NCBI GenBank assembly: GCA_029054535.1
Contig: JAIDFC010000014.1
Location: forward strand, 1-6,141
Reading direction: 5' to 3'
DNA: 6,141 nt
Origin: Rikenella sp.
GTDB lineage: Bacteria; Bacteroidota; Bacteroidia; Bacteroidales; Rikenellaceae
Part shown: piece after piece, positions 1 to 5,563 of the stretch
Layout: every line of letters starts with the position of its first letter
How positions within the stretch are numbered: position 1 is the stretch's first letter
Notes under the pieces: generated by a model
What the model saw: only the letters and a program-made list of their open reading frames with translations
Told to the model about the DNA's origin: nothing
Databases searched by the model: none
Made by a program: the position numbers and the translations under genes

Positions 1-2717
1 ACGCCGTCGATGTCGATCCCCGATACGCCGACCCGGATGCTCCCCGGCGGCAGGTCGTCGGCCTCGGTCGACTGCAGGGTGAAAGCCTGTCCGGCCCGGG
101 TGATCCGCAGATCGGCCGTCAGCCGGCGGTCGAAACCGTACCGGACGTAGTTTCCGTCGTTCACGCTCCATTCCGCGAAGCCGAATATCGGATGTCGGGG
201 GATGAGATTCACCGTTACGGCGCTGTCGGCCAGTGTTGCTCGCAGGCCGGCATGCACGCCCGAACGTCCCGTGCGGTCGCGTTGGTCGATGGTGAGCTGG
301 GCTGTCCGACCCGCCGCGTGGCCGTACAGGGCGATCGACTTCATCCGATTCCGGTTGCCCGGTCGGTTGGCCAGCCGGGCGAAATAGTGCAACGATCCGT
401 GGCGGTTGCCGACTCCGGCGGTCAGGGTGTCGAGGAAGAGACCCTGGGTCGAAAATTGGTTGACCTCGGCCTGGAAGTCGAAAGCCGAGTCGGCCTGGGC
501 CGATGCCGTGAGGTCGGCGCGGGAGAAACCCATCCCGCGTGCACGCAGATAACTGCTCAACAGGTTGTTGCGGGCGGCCCGGAAGGTCAGTCGAAACGGC
601 GGCAGAAGATCGCCGAGGGTATCGGCGTCGATCTCGCCGGCTTGGATCTGGCGTTGCGCTTCGATGGCGGTGCGAGCCAGGGCGGCGCTCAGCGAGTCGA
701 TCCCTCGCTCGGTCCGGAAGGTCAGCCGCAGGTCGCCGGAGGTTGCCTCCGCCTCGACGTGGGCCGTATCGACGGCGGTCGACAGGACGGTTCGAGCCAC
801 GCTGTTTTCAAACGTGCCGTATCGAACTTTCAACGAATCGAGCGTGAGTCGAGCCGCGTAAGCTCCGGCGTCGGTGGCCGATCCTTGCAGGTCGAGCCGC
901 AGCGAGGCCGAAGCCGCTTCGGGGGTGAGGCGCAGACGCTCTAAGTCGAGCCGTGAAATGTTTCCCGAGAGAGTCGCCTCTTGGCGTTGTGCGGTGAGGT
1001 GTCCGGTCAGCGACAGGTCGGCTCCGAGTCCCTCGTTATCGCTCGTCAACCGCCCGTTCAACCGATTTTCGGTCAGGCGCGCGGCGAGGGCGATGTTCCG
1101 ATAGTCGAACCGTTGGTATTCGGCCTGGGCGATCCGTAAGTCGATCTGTGCTTCGGTGGTCGCCGAGAAGAGGTCGAACCCGTGGCCGTCGGCCCGTGCC
1201 GTCAGGGTGAGGTACCCCGCCGAATCGGACGGCAGAAAACGGAACAGCGGCAGGCTGTCGACCTGCAGGGCGGCGGTATAGTGTCGATCGGCGGGGACGA
1301 ACGAGCCGTCGAGGTCTACGGTTCCTTCCGCGGCCCGGAGATGGAATTTGCCGCGGTAGTTTCCGGTTTCGGCTGTTGCTTCACCGCGGAACTGCATCGG
1401 GGGCAGGGTGATTCCTGCGGGTAAAAAGGCGGCGACCAGCGGGGAGCGGCGGTATCGGCCGTCGAATGCGATCCGCCCGTTGGCTCGTTCCGGTGCGGTG
1501 ATCGATCGAATCTCGCCTTGTGCGTTGAAATCCAGTTCGTTCGGTAGCGAAAGAAACAGCTTTCGGAGCTGAATGTCGGCGAGGGTTCCGGCCAGTCGGC
1601 TTTCGAGGATCGCGGTCCGATGGTCGAGGTGGCGTCGCAGGGTATCGCGGGTAGACACGAGTCGAAACAGGTCCGGGGTGCCGATTTCGCTCTTCAGGTC
1701 GATTCGTAACGGGGTCGTCGGCTCCATCGAGGCGATTCCGCTGCCGACCGACAGGTCGGCTCGCAGAACGGAGGCGTCGGTCTGTAACCGAAAGCCGCTC
1801 AACCGATAACCCGTGCTGTCCATCGCCACGCCGCCCTCGCTCTGTCGAACGGCCAGGCCTGACCGTTCGACGAAAGCCAGCTCTCGCAACGTGGCTCGAA
1901 CGGCACTCCCGCGGTTGAAAACGGAGTCTATGCCCACTTGAAGGTCTTGAATGTCGATGTGGTTCGGGTCGAAGCCGCTGCCGGTCGGAGCGTCGGTCCG
2001 GTCGAAACGGAAACCGCCGTCGGCCAATCGCAGCCGGGCGGCCCGGATCGTCAGGTCCGATAGGTCTACTTGTGCGCTGTCGATCTGCCCGTTTCCGATC
2101 CGGGCGCGGAGGTCGGTCGCGGAGTCGGAGTGCATCGAAAAGGCGATCTCTTCGAGCAGCAACCGATCGGCAACGATCTGCCAAAGCAGCGGGGCCGAGG
2201 CGGTGTCTTTCGCAACGGTATCGGCCTGCGGTTGGCCGAGGCGCAGCCGTACGTCGCCGCCCGACAGCCGAATCGTCGGCAGGTGGGCGGTCTGTGCGCC
2301 CGGCTCCACCTGGTCGGCGGTGAGGCCGAACTCCCGAACGCGGACGCTCAACTCCATTCCGCCGGTCGTGTCGTTCAGGTGGAACGAGGCGTCGCCGAAT
2401 CGAAATTCCCGAACGACGACTTCGCCTCGAACCAACGGCCACAGAGCGACATCGGCTCTCAGTGCGCCGCAACGGAACAGGGTATCGCCGGCGGTCGTAA
2501 CGGCCTGGGCGTCGTCCACGGCCAGCTGTAGCGGAAAACGCAGGCGCAGTCGCTCGATCTCGAGCTGCATCCCCAAATTCTCGGAAACATAACGGATGGC
2601 CTGCCTCTTAACGAAATCCTGAACGGGTGGCAGATACACGGCCACAAGCATCGCCACGACCGATCCGAACAGGATGGCTGCCGCAATCAGACTATATTTG
2701 ACGATTTTCCGGATCAT
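1..2717 (-). CDS. tamB: TamB/AsmA-like envelope protein, N-terminal 905 residues (3' end beyond window)
   Basis: One uninterrupted reading frame runs from ATG at 2717-2715 to the left edge, with no stop or frameshift. The N-terminus (MIRKIVKYSLIAAAI...) is an uncleaved-anchor type: basic residues, then a hydrophobic helix at about residues 5-29. After it come YLPPVQDFVK and YVSENLGMQLEIERLRLRFP, the pattern I know from Bacteroidota TamB proteins. The rest is a long run of short alternating beta-type segments rich in Asp, Thr, Arg and Leu, with only one cysteine visible (C83), as expected of the periplasmic beta-helical/groove domain of the AsmA/TamB superfamily. Known members span the periplasm and help outer-membrane protein assembly or lipid transport. 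The diagnostic C-terminal TamB domain lies outside the window, so another large AsmA-like protein is the main alternative. The start fits the membrane helix; the frame stays open upstream only to a stop at 2781-2783. No Shine-Dalgarno is present. Codons favour C in the third position (GCC, GAC, ACC). Confidence 0.85.
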   Translation of the reverse strand, partial: MIRKIVKYSLIAAAILFGSVVAMLVAVYLPPVQDFVKRQAIRYVSENLGMQLEIERLRLRFPLQLAVDDAQAVTTAGDTLFRCGALRADVALWPLVRGEVVVREFRFGDASFHLNDTTGGMELSVRVREFGLTADQVEPGAQTAHLPTIRLSGGDVRLRLGQPQADTVAKDTASAPLLWQIVADRLLLEEIAFSMHSDSATDLRARIGNGQIDSAQVDLSDLTIRAARLRLADGGFRFDRTDAPTGSGFDPNHIDIQDLQVGIDSVFNRGSAVRATLRELAFVERSGLAVRQSEGGVAMDSTGYRLSGFRLQTDASVLRADLSVGSGIASMEPTTPLRIDLKSEIGTPDLFRLVSTRDTLRRHLDHRTAILESRLAGTLADIQLRKLFLSLPNELDFNAQGEIRSITAPERANGRIAFDGRYRRSPLVAAFLPAGITLPPMQFRGEATAETGNYRGKFHLRAAEGTVDLDGSFVPADRHYTAALQVDSLPLFRFLPSDSAGYLTLTARADGHGFDLFSATTEAQIDLRIAQAEYQRFDYRNIALAARLTENRLNGRLTSDNEGLGADLSLTGHLTAQRQEATLSGNISRLDLERLRLTPEAASASLRLDLQGSATDAGAYAARLTLDSLKVRYGTFENSVARTVLSTAVDTAHVEAEATSGDLRLTFRTERGIDSLSAALARTAIEAQRQIQAGEIDADTLGDLLPPFRLTFRAARNNLLSSYLRARGMGFSRADLTASAQADSAFDFQAEVNQFSTQGLFLDTLTAGVGNRHGSLHYFARLANRPGNRNRMKSIALYGHAAGRTAQLTIDQRDRTGRSGVHAGLRATLADSAVTVNLIPRHPIFGFAEWSVNDGNYVRYGFDRRLTADLRITRAGQAFTLQSTEADDLPPGSIRVGVSGIDIDG

Positions 2718-2720
2718 GAG

Positions 2721-2739
2721 CGCAGACACGATGTCTGCG
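2721..2739 (-). promoter_or_regulatory. Hairpin immediately before the tamB start codon
   Basis: CGCAGACA (2721-2728) and TGTCTGCG (2732-2739) are perfect inverted copies with a 3-base loop. In the tamB transcript the stem ends three bases before the AUG at 2717, so it covers the usual ribosome-entry zone. This could limit or tune translation initiation, or the palindrome could be a protein-binding site in DNA. The pairing is seen directly; the role is inferred. Confidence 0.4.
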
Positions 2740-2816
2740 TCCGAAACTGCAAAATCCGTTCCGAAAATCCCGCGATTAATTTACCTGTACTTTTTCATTG
2801 GCGACGTGCGGGTACT

Positions 2817-2840
2817 GTTCTTTCTGTGAACAGAAAGAAC
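2817..2840. repeat. Left terminal palindrome of the intergenic element
   Basis: GTTCTTTCTGT (2817-2827) and ACAGAAAGAAC (2830-2840) are perfect inverted copies around GA. As RNA this is a 10-11 bp hairpin with a very small loop. It mirrors the palindrome at 3048-3071 in arm length, spacer length and pyrimidine-rich character, but not in exact sequence. Confidence 0.75.
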
Positions 2841-2854
2841 CAAAGAAACTTTCG

Positions 2855-2871
2855 GGAATGCTTCGCATTCC
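2855..2871. repeat. Left inner hairpin of the intergenic element
   Basis: GGAATGC (2855-2861) and GCATTCC (2865-2871) pair perfectly around a 3-base loop, TTC. The hairpin lies 14 bases inside the left terminal palindrome and is matched on the other side of the element by the hairpin at 3017-3033. Confidence 0.6.
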
Positions 2872-2906
2872 ATGACCGTTCTTAGTGAATGGCTTTGGCT
2901 GGTTGG

Positions 2907-2979
2907 TTGGGGTGGCACTTTTTGTGAGCGCGCTTAGGCCGCATTAACCTTATTGCGCGCCACAAAAAGACCACCCCAA
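2907..2979. repeat. Long central stem of the intergenic element
   Basis: Three paired blocks are separated by small bulges. TTGGGGTGG (2907-2915) pairs with CCACCCCAA (2971-2979), CTTTTTGTG (2918-2926) pairs with CACAAAAAG (2961-2969), and GCGCGC (2928-2933) pairs with GCGCGC (2955-2960). The bulges are CA on the left against A on the right, then a single A on the left. That is 24 paired bases closed by a 21-base loop (2934-2954), and the stem is the centre of symmetry of the whole element. It could fold on either strand. No T-tract follows it, so it is not a standard terminator. Confidence 0.7.
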
Positions 2980-3016
2980 TGCAAAGTCTCCAAGGCTCTT
3001 GACTACGGCAGCCCAT

Positions 3017-3033
3017 GCGATACGCAGTATCGC
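3017..3033. repeat. Right inner hairpin of the intergenic element
   Basis: GCGATAC (3017-3023) and GTATCGC (3027-3033) pair perfectly around the 3-base loop GCA. It lies 14 bases inside the right terminal palindrome. Stem length and loop length equal those of the hairpin at 2855-2871, although the sequences differ. Confidence 0.6.
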
Positions 3034-3047
3034 CCGAAGTCTTTCTG

Positions 3048-3071
3048 GTTCTCTTTCTTCAGAAAGAGAAC
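3048..3071. repeat. Right terminal palindrome of the intergenic element, downstream of hydF
   Basis: GTTCTCTTTCT (3048-3058) and AGAAAGAGAAC (3061-3071) are perfect inverted copies around TC. It begins 34 bases after the hydF stop codon in the direction of transcription, so it could slow or end the hydF transcript or protect its 3' end. No run of T follows it on the minus strand, which argues against a classical intrinsic terminator. It is the mirror partner of 2817-2840. Confidence 0.7.
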
Positions 3072-3105
3072 GGTTCCAGACGGTAACAATGAAATGGATA
3101 GCCAA

Positions 3106-4221
3106 TTATCGGAGACGGAGTTTACGGATGAGCATGCCGTAGTTCGTGATCGGGACCCCGTTTTGAGCGGCTGCCCGGATCCGGGCTTGGATCGTACGTC
3201 GCGTCGCCACGCAGCCGCCGCACTGGACCGCCAGAGAGAAGTAGCCCGCCGAGGTGTGGAGTTCCGGCGGTAGCGGATCTCGTCCGTTGACGAAGACGAA
3301 TTGCAGGTCGTCGAGGCCGGTGTATTCGCGCAGCCAGGTCGGGATTTTGGTCCGTCCGATGTCGTCGCAGGTGGTTTGGTGCGAGCAGTTTTCGATAACG
3401 AGGATCCGGTCGCCGTGCCGCAGCGTGTCGACCGCCCGTAAGCCCTCGGCATAGAGCGTACGGTCCCCCTTGTGTTCCGCCAGCAGGATGCTGAACGAGG
3501 TAACTTCCGTCGTTGGGGATAACTCGTGGGCGATGGCCGAGACCTCCCGAAAGGCCTGGCTGTCCGTAACGATCAAGCGGATGTCGGTCGTTGTGCGCAG
3601 TACGAGCGGCAGCTCGGCCGGTTGCGCCGCCACGGCCACCGCCCCCCGGTCCAAAGCCGCTCGAAGCGCCTGGACTTGCGGTAGAATCAACCGTCCGGCC
3701 GGGGCCGCGCTGTCGATCGGGCAGACGAAGACGATCCGATCGCCCGCCTCGATCTGTCGGTCGCCGAAGAACGGCGGTTCGTCCGCCGTCGCAGCGTCCG
3801 GCAACCTCTGGCCGATCCGCTGCAGAATCTCGTCGGTCGCCACGCCGTCGCCACGCCTCGGCAGTACCATCGCCGGAATATCGTTGGCCTGGATCGTGTC
3901 GAGCAACTCTTGTTCCGCCGTCGAGGGGTCGTTGTCCGCCAGCAGTACGACGGCCAGGTCGATTTCGGACAGCGTTTGCAGTGTCTTCCGCACCCTCGAC
4001 CGCCCTAGTTCCGAAGCCGTGTCGTCGATGCCCGCTGTGTCGATGAAAACCACCGGCCCGAAACCTGCGATCTCGAACGACCGCCGCACGGGGTCGGTCG
4101 TGGTCCCCGCCTCAGGCGACACGATCGAGGTCTGCTGGCCCGTCAGCCGGTTCAGCAGGCTGCTTTTCCCGACGTTCATGACGCCGTACAAGCCGATATG
4201 CGGAGTCTGGTCGCGTCCCAT
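3106..4221 (-). CDS. hydF: [FeFe]-hydrogenase maturation GTPase/scaffold HydF, with shortened GTPase domain
   Basis: HydF (371 residues here) is the scaffold on which the 2Fe subcluster of the [FeFe]-hydrogenase H-cluster, made by HydE and HydG, is held and delivered to HydA in the cytoplasm. The N-terminal GTPase domain shows the P-loop GVMNVGKS (13-20), GTTTDP (39-44) and DTAG (61-64). The dimerisation part contains PIDSAAPAGRLILPQ and VTDSQAF. The cluster-binding domain has C279-S-H281, then 51 residues, then Q333-C334-G-G-C337, and ends with the typical PITNYGM. This fits the family signature CxH-x(44-53)-HCxxC, except that Gln replaces the second His. The G4 motif NKxD is missing: residues 113-130 jump from NDIPAMVL to PRRGDGVATDE, which looks like the later G5 region. 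About 25 residues are apparently absent, agreeing with a total shorter than the roughly 400 usual for the family. No hydE, hydG or hydrogenase gene is in the window. The upstream amidohydrolase gene ends 111 bases before the start codon. Confidence 0.93.
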   Translation of the reverse strand: MGRDQTPHIGLYGVMNVGKSSLLNRLTGQQTSIVSPEAGTTTDPVRRSFEIAGFGPVVFIDTAGIDDTASELGRSRVRKTLQTLSEIDLAVVLLADNDPSTAEQELLDTIQANDIPAMVLPRRGDGVATDEILQRIGQRLPDAATADEPPFFGDRQIEAGDRIVFVCPIDSAAPAGRLILPQVQALRAALDRGAVAVAAQPAELPLVLRTTTDIRLIVTDSQAFREVSAIAHELSPTTEVTSFSILLAEHKGDRTLYAEGLRAVDTLRHGDRILVIENCSHQTTCDDIGRTKIPTWLREYTGLDDLQFVFVNGRDPLPPELHTSAGYFSLAVQCGGCVATRRTIQARIRAAAQNGVPITNYGMLIRKLRLR

Positions 4222-4332
4222 AGAATAGTTTAAGAAAGAGACTGTTGCTTTTTAGAGGTCTTTGTTTCGGGACGCAGCCTGCGGCCCGCTCGATTCTGCG
4301 AATCGGAATGTTGTCGGACGGTACCGGGCGTC

Positions 4333-5499
4333 TCACTCCGCCAGTATCCGGACCGCCATCGCCGCCAGCATCGCGATCCCGTAAGGCATCGCCCGTTCGT
4401 CCGCCACGAATGCCCCGTTGTGAAGCGGCACCTCGCTCTCGACCCCCCACCGGAAGAAGACCGACGGGTAGCGCACCGAGTAGAATCCGAAATCTTCGGC
4501 CGTCATCCGTCTCGGGATCTCGACGAACGCCCCCGGGCCGAACATCTCGCCGATCGTCTCGCGCGCCACGGTCGTCAACCGCTCGTCGTTCCGCACGCAC
4601 GGATAGCCCACCTGCACCTCGACCTCGGCCCTGCATCCGTAAGCTGCGACGGTCTGTTCCGCCACTTCGCGGATCCGTCGGTGCGCCTCCGTCCGCCACG
4701 CTTCGTCCATCGTCCGGAAGGTCCCCTCGACCTCCACCCGGTCCGGGATGACGTTCGTCGCCCCGTCGGCGATCACCCGCCCGAACGAAAGCACCGACGG
4801 CGTGAAAGCATAGTTGTTTCGACTCGCGATCTGTTGCAGGGCCACGATCATCGCCGAGGTCGCCAACACCGGGTCGTGCAACAGATGGGGAAGCCCTCCG
4901 TGTCCTCCCTGGCCGTGGACCGAGATCAGTATTTCGTCTGTCGAGGCCATGAAGGTCCCGCTCCGGACCCCGATCTGTCCCGCTTTCAGCTCCGGCGACA
5001 CGTGGCCGCCGACGAACGCCCGCGGTTCCATCCCCTCGAAAGTCCCCTCTTTCAAGACGAGCGACGCTCCGCCCGGCCAAAGTTCTTCGCCTGGCTGAAA
5101 AAGGCCTAACACCGTGCCGTCGAACTCCGCGCGCCGCTCCTGCAGCAAAACCAACGCCCCCAGCAAGGCCGCCGTATGCAGGTCGTGTCCGCAAGCGTGC
5201 ATCGCGCCGGTCGTTGAGGCGAACGGTAGGCCGGTGGTCTCCGTAATGGGCAGGGCGTCCATATCGGCCCGCAGCACGACGGGTCGTTTCGGATCGTTCG
5301 TTCGGCCGTCGATCCGGGCCAATACCCCGGTCCCGGCCACCTCCTGATACGGAATGCCGTGTTCGTCCAGTATTCGACGAACGAACGCCGAGGTCCGGTG
5401 TTCTTCGAACGAGAGTTCGGCGTTCCGGTGTATCTCGCGCCGCCACTCGACGGCTTGTGCCGCGAGCCTCTGCGCGGCTTCGAATATCGCGTGCGTCAT
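4333..5499 (-). CDS. M20-family metallo-amidohydrolase (N-acyl-amino-acid/hippurate hydrolase type)
   Basis: A complete 388-residue enzyme, the usual length for the M20D branch (hippurate, IAA-amino-acid and N-acyl-amino-acid hydrolases). The chain opens with WRREIHRNAELSFEEH (19-34). Metal-site residues follow: C103 and H105 in HACGHDLH, the glutamate pair E138-E139 in FQPGEE, H166 in GGHVSP, and H360 in PLHNGAF. RADMDALP (77-84) is also typical. The lid/dimerisation domain holds GQGGHGG with H200, which usually reaches into the partner subunit's active site. No signal peptide is seen, so the enzyme is probably cytoplasmic, splitting an acyl or aminoacyl amide. The substrate cannot be read from sequence, and a peptidase in peptide or cell-wall recycling is possible. 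I chose ATG at 5499-5497 because family similarity starts just after it. An in-frame ATG at 5586 would add 29 unfamiliar residues and overlap pdxB. The gene is divergent from pdxB and upstream of hydF. Confidence 0.93.
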   Translation of the reverse strand: MTHAIFEAAQRLAAQAVEWRREIHRNAELSFEEHRTSAFVRRILDEHGIPYQEVAGTGVLARIDGRTNDPKRPVVLRADMDALPITETTGLPFASTTGAMHACGHDLHTAALLGALVLLQERRAEFDGTVLGLFQPGEELWPGGASLVLKEGTFEGMEPRAFVGGHVSPELKAGQIGVRSGTFMASTDEILISVHGQGGHGGLPHLLHDPVLATSAMIVALQQIASRNNYAFTPSVLSFGRVIADGATNVIPDRVEVEGTFRTMDEAWRTEAHRRIREVAEQTVAAYGCRAEVEVQVGYPCVRNDERLTTVARETIGEMFGPGAFVEIPRRMTAEDFGFYSVRYPSVFFRWGVESEVPLHNGAFVADERAMPYGIAMLAAMAVRILAE

Positions 5500-5507
5500 A
5501 GTACGGG

Positions 5508-5515
5508 CTAAGGTA
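5508..5515 (-). promoter_or_regulatory. Weak candidate -7 box for the amidohydrolase gene
   Basis: On the minus strand, TACCTTAG matches the Bacteroidota -7 consensus TAnnTTTG except at one position. A TTTG lies upstream at 5542-5539, 23 bases away, slightly farther than the usual 19-21. If used, transcription would start only a few bases before the ATG at 5499, giving an almost leaderless message. The match is weak and could be chance. Confidence 0.2.
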
Positions 5516-5534
5516 CGCAATTTTTCGGCTCGAA

Positions 5535-5562
5535 CCCTCAAAAAAGTCCGTACATTTGAGGG
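5535..5562. promoter_or_regulatory. 8-base inverted repeat abutting the pdxB start (possible operator)
   Basis: CCCTCAAA (5535-5542) and TTTGAGGG (5555-5562) are perfect inverted copies with a 12-base spacer. The right arm overlaps the candidate -7 box of pdxB and ends one base before its ATG. The left arm lies upstream of the amidohydrolase gene. The 20-base centre-to-centre distance, about two helical turns, suits a dimeric regulator that could act on both divergent genes. In RNA it could instead form a hairpin at the start codon. Confidence 0.35.
5551..5558 (+). promoter_or_regulatory. Candidate Bacteroidota -7 promoter box for pdxB
   Basis: TACATTTG fits the consensus TAnnTTTG at every fixed base. 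It ends five bases before the pdxB ATG, so a start site at the usual distance would fall on or next to the start codon and imply a leaderless or nearly leaderless transcript. No clear -33 TTG is seen at the expected distance, which lowers confidence. Confidence 0.35.
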
Positions 5563-5563
5563 T

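Larger units (their letters stand above)
2793..3094. repeat. Symmetric 302-base intergenic element with imperfect terminal inverted repeats (MITE/REP-like or structured RNA)
   Basis: This non-coding stretch between hydF and tamB is built as a mirror image. TTTCATTG (2793-2800) opens it and its complement CAATGAAA (3087-3094) closes it. Moving inward from each end come an 11-base-arm palindrome (2817-2840 and 3048-3071), exactly 14 bases of partly matching sequence, and a 7-base-stem hairpin with a 3-base loop (2855-2871 and 3017-3033). After 35 or 37 bases, both sides meet in one long central stem (2907-2979). The reverse complement of the right end resembles the left end over about 55 bases with small gaps. 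No credible protein is encoded. AT-rich palindromic repeats of this general kind occur between genes in many Bacteroidota, so a non-autonomous mobile or REP-type element is likely. I see no target-site duplication at these ends (flanks TGTACTT and TGGATAG). An element-sized regulatory RNA is the alternative. Confidence 0.65.

Noticed and set aside
192..944. A 250-codon open frame on the plus strand
   Set aside because: It is antisense to the continuous tamB frame, has no family features, and is best explained by the codon bias of tamB.
1381..2472. A 363-codon open frame on the minus strand
   Set aside because: Same strand as tamB but a different frame. Its product is Arg/Pro-rich and lacks motifs, whereas the tamB frame continues unbroken through the region with a proper membrane anchor.
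2751..2770. Short direct repeat AAAATCC with 13-base period upstream of tamB
   Set aside because: Only two 7-base copies in AT-rich sequence, with no further periodicity, so too weak to call a binding array.
2785..3101. Target-site duplication flanking the symmetric element
   Set aside because: The bases just outside the end repeats (TGTACTT on the left, TGGATAG on the right) do not match, so a recent insertion with duplication is not supported at these ends.
2953..3273. A 106-codon open frame on the plus strand starting inside the symmetric element
   Set aside because: It begins in the loop and right arm of the central stem and ends antisense to hydF. The FWFSFFRKRTVPDG stretch is simply a translation of the palindromic repeat; such spurious calls are common at these repeats.
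4291..4305. Small hairpin (CGATTC/GAATCG, 3-base loop) after the amidohydrolase gene as a terminator
   Set aside because: The stem is only 6 bases and no T-run follows on the minus strand. It could be chance in a 111-base GC-rich gap.
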